From NCBI RefSeq assembly GCF_900465315.1, contig NZ_UBIX01000013.1: DNA of 64,000 bases; one strand, given 5' to 3'. Under the pieces are notes generated by a model. The model searched no databases and had not been told where the DNA came from. It saw nothing but the letters and a program-made list of their open reading frames with translations. This DNA is from Asaia bogorensis_B (lineage in GTDB: Bacteria; Pseudomonadota; Alphaproteobacteria; Acetobacterales; Acetobacteraceae). Each line of letters starts with the position of its first letter. The stretch's first letter is position 1. Shown here piece by piece: positions 42,954 through 52,923 of the stretch. The position numbers and the translations under genes were made by a program.

Positions 42954-43092
42954 GATCTGTCTCCGAGCTTTAAACGTCGGAAAGAGGATGCACGGCTTGG
43001 GGCTCAGGTCCAGCCCCCCGCCCCCTAATGGGGCGAAAAGACCGGAATTCTGAGTGAAAAGTGAGCGTTAGACGCTCACCGTCTTGTGGCGA

Positions 43093-44013
43093 TTACTTCT
43101 TCGCCGGGGCTGCAACCGGGGCATCGCTGATGGGCTTGCCCTGGGCGTCGTAGCGCACGATCTTGACCTTCTTCTGCGCGTCCTCGACGATCTTGCGCAC
43201 GTTGTCACGGATCAGCTGCTGACGGATTTCGTCATGCACCTGGTCAAGCGGCGGCACAGGAGCTTCACGCGAGGCCAGAACCTGAATGACGTGCCAGCCA
43301 TACTGGGTCTTGACCGGGGTCTGGCTGATCGTGCCGGACTTCATGGCGAAAGCGGCCTTCGAGAACTCCGGCAGCATGTCGTCTTTCTTGAACCAGCCAA
43401 GATCACCACCGCTTGCGCCCGACCCCTTGTCGGTCGAGAGCTTCTTGGCGAGGTCCTCGAACTTTGCGCCCTTGTCGAGCTGCTTGATCACGTCCTTGGC
43501 TGTCGCTTCATCAGCCACAAGGATATGGCGGGCATGGATTTCCTGCTCACCCTTCTTGGAGGCGTAATTCGCCTGATAGGCCTCCTTGATGGCGTCTTCC
43601 GTCACCAGCGGCGCAACCTTTTCCTGCAGATAGGCATTCTGAAGCGCGTTATCCGCGGCATCCTGCATCTGGGCCTTCACGTCCGGCTTCTTGTCGAGGC
43701 CTTCCTTGAGCGCGTCGATCTGAATGGCCTTCTGGCTGACCAGCTGGTTCAGCAGGATATTGACCAACGTGTTCGGCGGCAGCTGGCGCGCCTGCGGGGG
43801 CAGGCTGGCAGCAGCGTGCTTGACGTCATCCAGATAGATCTTCTGTCCATTGACAGAGGCAATCAGCGGGTTGGCATCGGCAGGGGCAGCCGGGGCAGCG
43901 GCCGGAGCCGCATTCGCCGGGGCGGCAGGGGCAGGGGCTGCGTAAGCCGAAGCTGCCAGAGTCGTGCCGGAGATGAGAGCGGCGCAGAAAAGGGCCGGGC
44001 GGGTAAGCCGCAT
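43093..44013 (-). CDS. Periplasmic parvulin-type peptidyl-prolyl isomerase
   Basis: 306 residues. Signal peptide (ALFCAALISGTTLAASAYAA) and an Ala/Pro-rich linker, a SurA-like N-terminal helical part (residues about 50-135), then a rotamase domain with IHARHILVADEATAKDV, FEDLAKKLSTDKGSG, GGDLGWFKKDDMLPEF and TQYGWHVIQVL. It should assist folding of exported proteins. ATG 44013 is chosen because the signal peptide begins there. It is divergent from secA, a fitting neighbour for a protein-export chaperone. Confidence 0.9.
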   Translation of the reverse strand: MRLTRPALFCAALISGTTLAASAYAAPAPAAPANAAPAAAPAAPADANPLIASVNGQKIYLDDVKHAAASLPPQARQLPPNTLVNILLNQLVSQKAIQIDALKEGLDKKPDVKAQMQDAADNALQNAYLQEKVAPLVTEDAIKEAYQANYASKKGEQEIHARHILVADEATAKDVIKQLDKGAKFEDLAKKLSTDKGSGASGGDLGWFKKDDMLPEFSKAAFAMKSGTISQTPVKTQYGWHVIQVLASREAPVPPLDQVHDEIRQQLIRDNVRKIVEDAQKKVKIVRYDAQGKPISDAPVAAPAKK

Positions 44014-44375
44014 GGAGAAATAACCTCGAAAAACTCGTGGAACTTTGTCCAGCATGGCGCAGGCTTGGGCGCTCGGCAAGGCCGACAGGGGCGCGATATC
44101 GGGTTTTGATAGCGCTCTTCATGAAGAAAACGTGCATTGCGGCGCTTTGAGCGACGCTGAACGCCATGCTGCTCGGTTGACCGGGGCAAGGGCGCGCCTT
44201 ATCTCATTTCCCGCGTGGACAATCCCGATCCGGCTTCGGCGGATGTTTCGCGTGACCGCCTCGACCGATCGCCGCCTCTCAACCGGGCGAGTTCATCGGT
44301 GCAGGCGGGTCGGGATGATCCGCACTCCAGTTCGCGGTCCTGCTTCTAGCGGACCAGTTCGCCAGAAGGACAGTC
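44014..44375. other. Divergent promoter region between parvulin gene and secA
   Basis: A 362-bp gap with short inverted repeats but no supported gene. It must hold promoters for both directions. I saw no clear secM-like arrest peptide or riboswitch. Confidence 0.5.
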
Positions 44376-47123
44376 ATGTTCGCTCGTATTGCCCGCGCCA
44401 TGTTCGGCACCGCCAATGATCGCTCACTGAAGGGCTATCAGAAGCGCCTGCCTGAAATCAACGCGCTTGAGCCTGCCATTCAGGCTCTTGACGATGATGC
44501 ACTGCGCGCAAAGACCGAGGAATTCAAGGGACGTATCGCCGGAGGTGAGAGCCTCGACAAGATCATGCCCGAGGCCTTCGCCGTGTGCCGCGAGGCATCG
44601 CGCCGTGTGCTCGGCATGCGTCATTTCGACGTTCAGCTCGTGGGCGGCATGGTGCTTCATTCCGGCCGTATCGCTGAAATGCGCACAGGTGAAGGCAAGA
44701 CACTGGTGGCGACGCTTGCTGTCTATCTTAGTGCGCTGGCCGGCAAGGGCGTGCACGTCGTGACAGTGAACGACTACTTGGCCAAGCGCGATGCCGAGGA
44801 GATGAGCAAGCTCTACAGCTTCCTTGGCCTGACCACGGGTGTGATCATTCCCAATCTGTCGGACGATGAGCGCCGCGCTGCCTATGGGTCGGACATCACC
44901 TACGGCACGAACAACGAATTCGGCTTCGATTATCTGCGCGACAACATGAAATACACGCTGGAAGAAATGGTCCAGCGTCCTTTCTATCATGCGATCGTCG
45001 ATGAGGTGGATTCCATCCTGATCGATGAGGCGCGTACACCGCTCATCATCTCCGGCCCTGCCGATGACAGTTCCGAGCTGTATCGCGGGGTGGATGACGT
45101 GGTGGTGCAGCTCGTCAAGCATCCCGAAGCCTTCGAGCGGGACGAGAAGCTGCGTACGGTCATCCTGACCGAACAGGGCTCCGACATGGTCGAGGAAATG
45201 CTGCGTGAGGCCGGCGTCCTGCATGAGGGCGGCCTTTATGACGTGCACAACATCGCCGTCATGCACCACGTCCAGCAATCCCTGCGTGCCCACACGCTTT
45301 TCGCCCGCGATGTCGAATATATCGTCCGTGGCGGCAAGGTGGTCATCATCGACGAGTTCACAGGCCGCATGATGGATGGCCGTCGCTATTCCGACGGGTT
45401 GCATCAGGCGCTCGAAGCCAAGGAACATGTCGAGATCCAGCCTGAGAACCAGACGCTGGCCTCGATCACCTTCCAGAACTATTTTCGCCTCTATCCCAAG
45501 CTTTCGGGCATGACCGGCACGGCCATGACCGAGGCCGACGAATTTGCCGAGATCTACAAGCTCGATGTGGTCGAGATTCCCACCAATCTCCCCGTCGCGC
45601 GCAAGGATACGGATGACGAGGTCTACATCACGGCCCGCGAGAAGTTCGAGGCTGTAGCGAACCTGATCCAGGACGTTGCAAAATCAGGGCAGCCGGTGCT
45701 GGTAGGGACGACCTCCATCGAAAAGAGCGAGCATCTCTCCAACCTGCTCAGCTCCAAGAAAATCCCTCACTCCGTGCTCAACGCCCGCTTCCATGAAATG
45801 GAATCGCAGATCGTCGCACAGGCCGGTGCGCCGGGGGCTATCACCATCGCCACCAACATGGCGGGACGTGGTACGGACATCAAACTCGGCGGCAATCTGG
45901 ACATGCTGATCCGCCAGAGCCTCGAGAAGATCGAGGATGAGGCAGCGCATGAGGCCGAGATCCTCCGCCTGCGTGAGGAAATCGCGGTCAATCATGGCAA
46001 GGTCAAGGAGCTTGGTGGCCTGTATGTGATCGGTACCGAGCGCCATGAGAGCCGCCGTATCGACAACCAACTGCGTGGCCGTTCCGGCCGTCAGGGTGAT
46101 CCGGGGGCATCACGCTTCTTCCTGTCGCTTGAAGACGACCTGATGCGCATCTATGGCGGCGAGCGTATGGGCGCGTTCTGGACCAAGCTGGGCATGAAGG
46201 AAGGCGAGGCCATTGTTCATCCCTGGCTGAACAAGGCGCTTGAGCGTGCCCAGAAGAAGGTCGAAGCGCGCAATTTCGACATGCGCAAAAACGTCCTGAA
46301 ATACGACGACGTCATGAACGATCAGCGCAAGGAGGTTTATGCCCAGCGCCGCGAATACATGGCGATGGACGACGTGTCAGGCATCCTGCAGGAACTGCGC
46401 GAGCAGAGCATCGAAGAGATGGTCCATGCCCGCGTACCCGAGAAGGCCTTTGCCGAACAGTGGGAGAGCGAGGCGCTCGAAGCCGATCTGCTGTCGCTGC
46501 TCAACCTGACCCTGCCGATTCGCGATTGGGCGAAGGAAGACGGCATGGATGCCGATCTGATCATCCAGCGTGTGGAAGAGGCGGCCACGCAGGCGCAGGC
46601 CGCACGCTCGGCCAATATCGGCCCGGAGATCATGCGTCATATCGAAAAGCAGGTGCTGCTCACCTCGTTTGACGGTGTGTGGAAAGAGCACCTCCATGCG
46701 CTTGATCAGCTGCGTCAGGGCATCGGCCTGCGCGCCTATGGTCAGCGCGACCCGCTCAACGAATACAAGCACGAAGCTTTCCAGCTCTTTACCGCCATGC
46801 TGGACGACATGCGTATCCGCGCCACCTCGACCATGTCGCGCATTGAGGTGGTCCAGCAGGCTGATCCGTTCCCCGGTTTCGATGGTCATGCCGGTTTCGA
46901 GGGGCAGCAGATCTTTGCGTCCTCCGATGAGGGGGCGTCATCTGCCGGGCTTGAGCCGCGGCAGATAGGCATGCAGCCGGGCGGAATGTTTCAGGCCCCG
47001 TCAGGCATGGGCATGAATGTGCCGGAGGCCGAGGGTAGCTATGCGCAGGAAACCCCGCGCAACGCGCCTTGCCCGTGCGGGTCGGGCAAGAAATTCAAGC
47101 ATTGTCATGGCCGTCTGGCCTGA
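44376..47123 (+). CDS. secA: Preprotein translocase ATPase SecA
   Basis: 915 residues. Walker A is MRTGEGKTLVATL (Lys108), the DEAD-like box is DEVDSILIDEARTPLIISG, and nucleotide domain 2 has ATNMAGRGTDIKLGG and LRGRSGRQGDPG. The tail carries the zinc-binding SEC-C motif CPCGSGKKFKHCHG, which binds SecB and ribosomes. SecA drives proteins through SecYEG. A Met/Gly/Gln-rich linker precedes the zinc motif. AGAAGGA precedes the ATG. Confidence 0.98.
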   Translation: MFARIARAMFGTANDRSLKGYQKRLPEINALEPAIQALDDDALRAKTEEFKGRIAGGESLDKIMPEAFAVCREASRRVLGMRHFDVQLVGGMVLHSGRIAEMRTGEGKTLVATLAVYLSALAGKGVHVVTVNDYLAKRDAEEMSKLYSFLGLTTGVIIPNLSDDERRAAYGSDITYGTNNEFGFDYLRDNMKYTLEEMVQRPFYHAIVDEVDSILIDEARTPLIISGPADDSSELYRGVDDVVVQLVKHPEAFERDEKLRTVILTEQGSDMVEEMLREAGVLHEGGLYDVHNIAVMHHVQQSLRAHTLFARDVEYIVRGGKVVIIDEFTGRMMDGRRYSDGLHQALEAKEHVEIQPENQTLASITFQNYFRLYPKLSGMTGTAMTEADEFAEIYKLDVVEIPTNLPVARKDTDDEVYITAREKFEAVANLIQDVAKSGQPVLVGTTSIEKSEHLSNLLSSKKIPHSVLNARFHEMESQIVAQAGAPGAITIATNMAGRGTDIKLGGNLDMLIRQSLEKIEDEAAHEAEILRLREEIAVNHGKVKELGGLYVIGTERHESRRIDNQLRGRSGRQGDPGASRFFLSLEDDLMRIYGGERMGAFWTKLGMKEGEAIVHPWLNKALERAQKKVEARNFDMRKNVLKYDDVMNDQRKEVYAQRREYMAMDDVSGILQELREQSIEEMVHARVPEKAFAEQWESEALEADLLSLLNLTLPIRDWAKEDGMDADLIIQRVEEAATQAQAARSANIGPEIMRHIEKQVLLTSFDGVWKEHLHALDQLRQGIGLRAYGQRDPLNEYKHEAFQLFTAMLDDMRIRATSTMSRIEVVQQADPFPGFDGHAGFEGQQIFASSDEGASSAGLEPRQIGMQPGGMFQAPSGMGMNVPEAEGSYAQETPRNAPCPCGSGKKFKHCHGRLA

Positions 47124-47159
47124 AGAAGAACGAACAGTCATACGGTTTAGGAGGCTCTG

Positions 47160-47909
47160 ATGGCCGGTCATTCGCAATTCAAGAACATCATGCATCGCAA
47201 AGGTGCGCAGGACGCCAAGCGTGCCAAGCAGTTTGCGAAGATCCTGCGTGAAATCACGGTTGCTGCGCGCTCGGGCCTGCCTGATCCGTCATCCAACCCG
47301 CGCCTGCGCGCCGCCATGATTGCGGCACGTGAAGCCAACATGCCCAAGGACAATGTCGAGCGCGCCATCAAGAAGGCCAGTGGTGCCGGTGGCGGTGAGG
47401 ATTACGTGGAAGTCCGCTACGAGGGCTATGGCCCGGCGGGTGTTGCCGTGATCGTCGAGGGGCTGACGGATAACCGCAACCGTACCGCGAGTGAAGTGCG
47501 TGCTGCGTTCTCCAAGCATGGTGGGTCGATGGGCGAGAGCAACTCGGTGTCCTTCATGTTCCAGCGTCTGGGGGTCGTTACCTACCCGGTTGGCGCGGCT
47601 TCCGAGGAAGACATGCTGGATGCGGCCATTGAGGCGGGTGCCGATAATGCCGAGCTCACGGCCGATGGCCACGAGATCACCTGCGCCATGGAAAACCTCT
47701 TTGCAGTGCGTGATGCGCTCGAAGCACGTTTTGGCGAGCCAAGCTCGGCCAAGCTCGACTGGCGCCCGGAAAACACCGTGACACTGGATGAGGAAAAGGC
47801 ACGCTCGGTGCTCAAGCTCATCGACGTTCTGGAAGACAATGACGATATCCAGGCCGTCTATGCGAATTTCGACATTCCCGACGACGTTGCCCAGGCACTC
47901 GCTGCTTGA
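47160..47909 (+). CDS. yebC: YebC/PmpR family protein
   Basis: 249 residues beginning AGHSQFKNIMHRKGAQDAKR and containing KDNVERAIKKASG, YEGYGPAGVAVIVEGLTDN and FMFQRLGVVTYP, the YebC signature. Members are described as transcriptional regulators and, more recently, as translation factors that relieve proline-rich stalls. It precedes ruvC with a 4-bp overlap (TTGA), as in many proteobacteria. TAGGAGG is well placed before the ATG. Confidence 0.96.
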   Translation: MAGHSQFKNIMHRKGAQDAKRAKQFAKILREITVAARSGLPDPSSNPRLRAAMIAAREANMPKDNVERAIKKASGAGGGEDYVEVRYEGYGPAGVAVIVEGLTDNRNRTASEVRAAFSKHGGSMGESNSVSFMFQRLGVVTYPVGAASEEDMLDAAIEAGADNAELTADGHEITCAMENLFAVRDALEARFGEPSSAKLDWRPENTVTLDEEKARSVLKLIDVLEDNDDIQAVYANFDIPDDVAQALAA

Positions 47910-48412
47910 TCCGTCTGCTCGGTATCGATCCCGGCCTGCGTTTCATGGGCTGGGGGCTGATTGATGTCGAAGGCAACCGGTTGCAGCATGTCGCCTCCGG
48001 CGTGATTGCCACGGATGGCGCCGAGTCCGTACCGCTCCGCCTATGCGAGCTACATGGTGCCCTGCAGAAGCTGATACGCGATTATCAGCCTGCCGAAGCG
48101 GCGGTTGAGGAAACATATGTCAACCGCAACGGAGCTTCGACACTCAAGCTCGGTTATGCGCGCGGTGTCGCCTTGCTGACCCCGGCCTATGAAGGGCTGC
48201 CCGTGGCGGAATACGGCGCCATGATGGTCAAGAAATCCGTTGTCGGCACCGGGGCGGCCACGAAGGAGCAGGTGACCATGATGGTCAAGCGCCTGCTTCC
48301 GGGTGCTGTCATTCATAAGGCGGATGCATCCGATGCGCTGGCGGTGGCGATTTGCCACGCCCATCATCGGGAGACGGCGCGGCAGGTCATGTCTGGCAGA
48401 CGGATGGCCTGA
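47906..48412 (+). CDS. ruvC: Holliday junction resolvase RuvC
   Basis: 168 residues. Catalytic acids are visible in LLGIDPGLRFMGWG (Asp8), AAVEETYVNRN (Glu pair) and HKADASDALAVAICHAHH (C-terminal Asp residues). RuvC cuts four-way junctions held by RuvAB. The TTG start overlaps the yebC stop as TTGA. It heads the ruvC-ruvA-ruvB set. Confidence 0.96.
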   Translation: MIRLLGIDPGLRFMGWGLIDVEGNRLQHVASGVIATDGAESVPLRLCELHGALQKLIRDYQPAEAAVEETYVNRNGASTLKLGYARGVALLTPAYEGLPVAEYGAMMVKKSVVGTGAATKEQVTMMVKRLLPGAVIHKADASDALAVAICHAHHRETARQVMSGRRMA

Positions 48413-48488
48413 TCAGGTTCGCAGCCTGATTGATAACAAGACAACAGGGCTCGGGGCAGGGTGCCATGACGCGTGAAGTGAGGTGGGC

Positions 48489-49094
48489 ATGATCGGGCTA
48501 CTGACAGGTATCGTGGTAAGCACGGATACGGATCGCTGTATTCTCGACGTCAATGGCGTGGGCTATCTCGTTTCGGCGTCGAGCCGGACTCTGGCGAATC
48601 TGCCTGCGGCCCCTGAAAAGACACGATTGCTCATCGAAACCGTAGTGCGCGAGGACGCGATCCAGCTCTTCGGTTTCCTGACTTCGGATGAGCAGGAATG
48701 GTTCCGTCTGCTGACTACGGTTCAGGGTGTCGGGGCGAAGGTGGCGCTGGCCATTCTCTCTGTGGCGACACCGGGTGATCTGGTCCTGTCCATCAGCGCT
48801 GGCGACAAGGCGGCGCTGACCCGTGCGGCAGGCGTTGGCGCCCGTCTGGCCGAGCGCATCGTGACGGAACTCAAGAGCAAGGTGGGCAAGATGCCCGCAG
48901 GCGGCGCGACTGCGGTCGGGCGCAGCGTCACGGGCAATGCAGGCTCTGTCGAAAGTGACGCGTTGCAGGCACTGGCCGGTCTTGGTTTTCGCCGCGCCGA
49001 GGCCTGGCCTGTGCTCAGCCGCATTCTGGTCGAGCATGAGGGGGCAACGCTGGACAAGGTCATTCGTCTGGCGCTCAAGGATCTGGCGCGATGA
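48489..49094 (+). CDS. ruvA: Holliday junction-binding protein RuvA
   Basis: 201 residues starting MIGLLTGIVVSTDTDRCILD; OB-fold, helix-hairpin-helix repeats (TVQGVGAKVALAILSV and RAAGVGARLAERIVTELKSK) and a C-terminal domain III (LQALAGLGFRRAEAWPVLSR) after a Gly/Ala linker. It loads RuvB on junctions. ATG 48489 with GAGGTG upstream is chosen over the GTG at 48483. Confidence 0.96.
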   Translation: MIGLLTGIVVSTDTDRCILDVNGVGYLVSASSRTLANLPAAPEKTRLLIETVVREDAIQLFGFLTSDEQEWFRLLTTVQGVGAKVALAILSVATPGDLVLSISAGDKAALTRAAGVGARLAERIVTELKSKVGKMPAGGATAVGRSVTGNAGSVESDALQALAGLGFRRAEAWPVLSRILVEHEGATLDKVIRLALKDLAR

Positions 49095-49149
49095 CGCAAG
49101 GCATGGCCCGGTCAAATGAGACTGCCAGCAGGGGAACAGGGGCGAGAGC

Positions 49150-50208
49150 ATGAGTGACACGGATAGAGGCCCACTGACCCCCGAGCGTCGTATGGAAGAT
49201 ACCGATCACGGTTTGCGTCCCCAGACGCTCGATGACTTCACCGGACAGCGCGCCAGTCGCGAAAATCTGTCCGTGTTCATCCAGGCGGCCCGCAGCCGGG
49301 GCGAGGCGCTGGACCATGTCCTGCTGCACGGGCCACCAGGCCTCGGCAAGACGACGCTGGCGCAGATCGTGGCGCGCGAGCTTGGCGTCGGGTTTCGTGC
49401 CACATCGGGGCCAGTGATCCAGCGCGCGGGTGATCTTGCAGCCATTCTCACCAATCTGCAGCCCAATGATGTGCTGTTCATCGATGAGATCCATCGTCTG
49501 CAGCCCGCCATCGAGGAAGTGCTCTATCCGGCGATGGAGGATTTCCAGCTCGATCTGATCATCGGCGAGGGGCCAGCCGCTCGCTCGGTGCGTATCGATC
49601 TGGCGCCTTTTACTCTTGTTGCGGCCACAACGAGGGCTGGCCTGCTTGCGACACCTCTGCGCGATCGTTTCGGTATCCCGCTGAGGCTCGTGTTCTATAC
49701 GCCCGAGGAACTTCGGCTGATCGTGTCCCGTGGAGCCGCCAAGCTGGGCATGAACCTGACCGAGGAAGGGGCAGAGGAAATCGCAAGGCGCTCGCGTGGG
49801 ACACCGCGTATTGCGGGCAGGCTCCTGCGTCGCGTGCGTGATTTCGCCGCTGTGGGCGCGCCGCATGACCGGGCGATCACGCGCGTGATGGCTGATGCCG
49901 CGCTCACGAGGCTTGAGGTCGATTCGGTCGGGCTGGATGCCATGGACAGGCGCTATCTCAAGCGCATTGCAGAGCATCATCACGGTGGCCCTGTCGGAGT
50001 CGAGACCCTGGCTGCGGCGCTGGCTGAGGCGCGTGACACGCTGGAAGATGTTATCGAGCCCTACCTGATTCAGGAAGGGCTTGTGTTGCGCACCTCGCGG
50101 GGCCGCATGCTTGGAGAGCGTGGCTGGACCCATCTTGGCCTCACGGCGCCGGCCTCGGCCAGTGCGGCACAGTTCGATCTGTTGAGGGAGAGCGATGAAG
50201 GTTCATAA
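49150..50208 (+). CDS. ruvB: Holliday junction branch-migration ATPase RuvB
   Basis: 352 residues. Walker A GPPGLGKTTLA (residues 61-71), Walker B VLFIDEIHRL, sensor VAATTRAGLLATPLRDRFG, arginine-finger region RSRGTPRIAGRLLRRVRDFA and the winged-helix tail EPYLIQEGLVLRTSRGRML. It overlaps ybgC by 14 bp. Confidence 0.97.
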   Translation: MSDTDRGPLTPERRMEDTDHGLRPQTLDDFTGQRASRENLSVFIQAARSRGEALDHVLLHGPPGLGKTTLAQIVARELGVGFRATSGPVIQRAGDLAAILTNLQPNDVLFIDEIHRLQPAIEEVLYPAMEDFQLDLIIGEGPAARSVRIDLAPFTLVAATTRAGLLATPLRDRFGIPLRLVFYTPEELRLIVSRGAAKLGMNLTEEGAEEIARRSRGTPRIAGRLLRRVRDFAAVGAPHDRAITRVMADAALTRLEVDSVGLDAMDRRYLKRIAEHHHGGPVGVETLAAALAEARDTLEDVIEPYLIQEGLVLRTSRGRMLGERGWTHLGLTAPASASAAQFDLLRESDEGS

Positions 50209-50608
50209 GATCGGGTATCGTGTCTATTACGAAGACACGGATGCGGGCGGAATTGTTTACCACGCCCGCTATCTGGCCTTTGCCGAGCGGGCACGAACCG
50301 AGGCCCTGCGTATGTCAGGCACACCCGTTTCGATGTTGCAGGAAGAAACGGGTCTCGTCTTTGTCGTAACGAAGCTTACGGTGGAGTATCTGCGCCCGTT
50401 ACGTTTGGATGACTGGGCAGAGATCACAACCACGATTGAATCTGTTGGCTCTGCACGTTGCCAGTTGCGTCAGATCGTGTCGTGTGGCGACATGCACGCC
50501 GCCACGCTGACAGTCGAGCTGGCGTGCATCATGCAGAATTCCGGGCGGCCTGCCCGAATTCCGCCGCGATGGCGTGCATCCTTGGAGGCATTGTCGAGCC
50601 AGACCTGA
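50195..50608 (+). CDS. ybgC: Tol-Pal-associated acyl-CoA thioesterase YbgC
   Basis: 137 residues of the 4-hydroxybenzoyl-CoA thioesterase (hot-dog) family. The motif YYEDTDAGGIVYHARYLAFAERARTE holds the catalytic Asp (in TDAGG). YbgC is the usual first gene of the tol-pal cluster. Its start lies within the last codons of ruvB. Confidence 0.93.
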   Translation: MKVHKIGYRVYYEDTDAGGIVYHARYLAFAERARTEALRMSGTPVSMLQEETGLVFVVTKLTVEYLRPLRLDDWAEITTTIESVGSARCQLRQIVSCGDMHAATLTVELACIMQNSGRPARIPPRWRASLEALSSQT

Positions 50609-50707
50609 GGACAGGCGGCATGTGATGATGCGTGACGATTCGGGATAGGCGCGTATGAGGCATGCACTGTATAGGCGTGACGCAGAACGAAGCCTCAGGA
50701 GGTTTTT

Positions 50708-51424
50708 TTGGATCGAGCGGTAAATGCGGCTGACCTTGGGGCCGCCGCTTCTGGTTTGTCACCGTTGGACTTGTTCCTGCATGCATCCGTCGTGGTGCAG
50801 CTGGTCATGGTGGGGCTGATCTTGTGCAGTGCCTTCGTCTGGGCCGTGATCATCGAGAAGATCATCCTGATTCGCCGCGTCAATCGCGAAGCGACGGAAT
50901 TCGAGGATCGTTTCTGGTCCGGCGGCAGCCTGGAGGATCTTTACGATTCCGACGGGGCCAAGCCGCTCCACCCGATGGCTGCCGTCTTTGGTGCGGCCAT
51001 GGGCGAATGGCGCCGCTCCGCCCGCATCACGGGGATCGATCTGGCGCGCGGTGGTGTGCGTGATCGCGTGGATCGCGCGATCAACATCACGGTCGCCCGT
51101 GAAATGGATCGGCTGAGCCGTCGCGTGGTGGCTCTCGCCACGATTGGTCCCGTTGCCCCGTTTGTTGGTCTGTTCGGCACGGTGTGGGGCATCATGCATG
51201 CCTTCGGCTCGATCGCGGCCATGCACAACACGAACCTCGCTGTTGTGGCCCCCGGTATTTCCGAAGCCCTTTTTGCAACGGCAATCGGCCTCGTCACAGC
51301 AATTCCGGCCTATGTGGCCTATAACGTGACCAGCTCTGCCCTTGATCATTTCGCTGAGCGCATGGATGCGTTCGGTACCGAATTTGCCGCGATCCTGTCG
51401 CGTCAGTCGGAAGAGCGGAGCTAA
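50708..51424 (+). CDS. tolQ: Tol-Pal system proton channel protein TolQ
   Basis: 238 residues of the TolQ/ExbB/MotA family with three membrane helices (residues about 28-50, 140-162 and 178-200). Signature: APFVGLFGTVWGIMHAFGSIA and APGISEALFATAIGLVTAIP. With TolR it uses the proton gradient to power Tol-Pal contraction of the outer membrane at division. The start is TTG, with AGGAGG six bases before it. Confidence 0.95.
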   Translation: MDRAVNAADLGAAASGLSPLDLFLHASVVVQLVMVGLILCSAFVWAVIIEKIILIRRVNREATEFEDRFWSGGSLEDLYDSDGAKPLHPMAAVFGAAMGEWRRSARITGIDLARGGVRDRVDRAINITVAREMDRLSRRVVALATIGPVAPFVGLFGTVWGIMHAFGSIAAMHNTNLAVVAPGISEALFATAIGLVTAIPAYVAYNVTSSALDHFAERMDAFGTEFAAILSRQSEERS

Positions 51425-51429
51425 GACCC

Positions 51430-51864
51430 ATGGGCATGTCTGCAGGGGGCGGCCCCGCACGCGGCCGCAGGCGACGCCCGGCGTCGGAAATCAACGTCAC
51501 ACCGCTGGTGGACGTCATGCTGGTGTTGCTCATCATCTTCATGGTGACAGCCCCCATGATGACGAGCGGCGTGAATGTGGATCTCCCCAAGACCGATGCC
51601 AGCCCGCTCAATGCTGATACCAAACCCATAACGGTCTCGATCAAGGCCGATGGTGGGACCTATCTGGGAGATGATCCGGTTTCGGCCGACCAGCTCGTCG
51701 CCCAGCTTCAGCAGGCCGCACAGAACGACAAGGAGCATCGCATCTTCGTCCGCGCTGATGCTCATATCAATTACGGACAGGTGATGGACATCATGGGGAA
51801 GATTACCTCAGGTGGCTTCACGCACGTGGCGCTGCTCGCCCAGCAGCCCGCCGCGGGCCAGTAA
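51430..51864 (+). CDS. tolR: Tol-Pal system protein TolR
   Basis: 144 residues of the ExbD/TolR family. One membrane helix (VDVMLVLLIIFMVTAPMM) bears the conserved Asp that carries protons, followed by a periplasmic domain with VNVDLPKTDASP and IFVRADAHINYGQVMDIM. It begins 5 bp after tolQ. Confidence 0.95.
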   Translation: MGMSAGGGPARGRRRRPASEINVTPLVDVMLVLLIIFMVTAPMMTSGVNVDLPKTDASPLNADTKPITVSIKADGGTYLGDDPVSADQLVAQLQQAAQNDKEHRIFVRADAHINYGQVMDIMGKITSGGFTHVALLAQQPAAGQ

Positions 51865-51881
51865 CCAGAGGAGAAGCAGCC

Positions 51882-52877
51882 TTGCTGCGTCCCCGTCGGT
51901 CCGATGTCCGGCGCTTCCGCTATGCGCTGGGAGCGTCGGTTGCAGCGCATGCGCTGTTCATCGGCTTCCTTCTCGTGCGGCTGCCCATGAGCAAGCCCCC
52001 CGAGCCCCCCGAACCGCCGCCAATCGAGATGGCTTTCGAGGATTCAGGTCCTCCCGCCACGCCGCACAAGGCTGATACGCCAGCGCCCAAGCCAGCGCCG
52101 GCGCCAGCCCCTACGCCGACAGACGCGCCGCCTGCTCCGACGCCGCCGACACCTCAGCCTGTGGAGGAGCCGCCGCCACCTGCGCCGCCGCCGCCGCCTA
52201 TTCCGCCTCCGGCGGAGAGCAAGACGCCGCCCCTGCCTGACGTGAAGACACCGCAGAAGATGGTTGACGACTCGGCCGAGCCCATCAAGGCCTCGCCGCC
52301 CAAGCCGTCACCCCCTTCCGCATCGAAGCAGGTCGCGCCGCCTTCACCTCAGACACAGCCTGTGGACAAGCTGCCTGAAACGCCGACCTTCTCGCATATT
52401 ACGCAACCCAATGCGGCGAAGAAGACCCAGGCGGATTCGCACTCGCTGCTTGCGACACTTGATGCCCTGCGCGCTGACCAGAAGCAGACGCATCCGCCGA
52501 AGGCACGCGCCAACCCGCAGCAGGGCGGGGCGCCCAACGGGGGTGGCGCGCCGAATGGCGACATCACCAACGCGCTGAGTTCTGCCCAGCAGAAGGCGAT
52601 TGGTGGCTCGGTGCGTCGTTGTTATTCGGAAGATACCGAAGCGCGTAATTATGCCTCATTTAGCGCGCATCTGATCGTGACGATCGATGCGACCGGAGAG
52701 GCGAGAATGGCGCGTTTTGCTCCCGATACCCAGGCGAAGGCAGCTTCCGACCCGTCCTATCGGGCGCTGGCCGAGCGTGCACGCGATGCCGTGCTCAGCC
52801 CGACCTGCTCGAAACTTCCCATCCCCTCGAACCTTCTGGGCAAGACGCACGAGCTGAAATTCGTGTTCCGCCCCTGA
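51882..52877 (+). CDS. tolA: Tol-Pal system bridging protein TolA
   Basis: 331 residues from a TTG start with AGGAG upstream. One membrane helix (residues 12-32), a long Pro/Lys/Ala-rich periplasmic stalk (residues about 35-200) with many PPPP runs in place of the usual Ala/Lys helix, and a C-terminal TonB/TolA-like domain with a Cys pair (RRCYSE and LSPTCSKL). It links TolQR to Pal and TolB. Confidence 0.88.
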   Translation: MLRPRRSDVRRFRYALGASVAAHALFIGFLLVRLPMSKPPEPPEPPPIEMAFEDSGPPATPHKADTPAPKPAPAPAPTPTDAPPAPTPPTPQPVEEPPPPAPPPPPIPPPAESKTPPLPDVKTPQKMVDDSAEPIKASPPKPSPPSASKQVAPPSPQTQPVDKLPETPTFSHITQPNAAKKTQADSHSLLATLDALRADQKQTHPPKARANPQQGGAPNGGGAPNGDITNALSSAQQKAIGGSVRRCYSEDTEARNYASFSAHLIVTIDATGEARMARFAPDTQAKAASDPSYRALAERARDAVLSPTCSKLPIPSNLLGKTHELKFVFRP

Positions 52878-52923
52878 GGTTTTCAGGTTCATGATCCTCC
52901 CAGACCGCAAGAGACCCGCATTC

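Noticed and set aside
41682..43028. 448-codon open frame antisense to argJ
   Set aside because: argJ on the other strand has every family motif, including the self-cleavage site; the antisense frame follows from high GC at third positions.
49075..50133. 352-codon open frame antisense to ruvB
   Set aside because: ruvB is unmistakable on the plus strand; the antisense frame is a composition effect.
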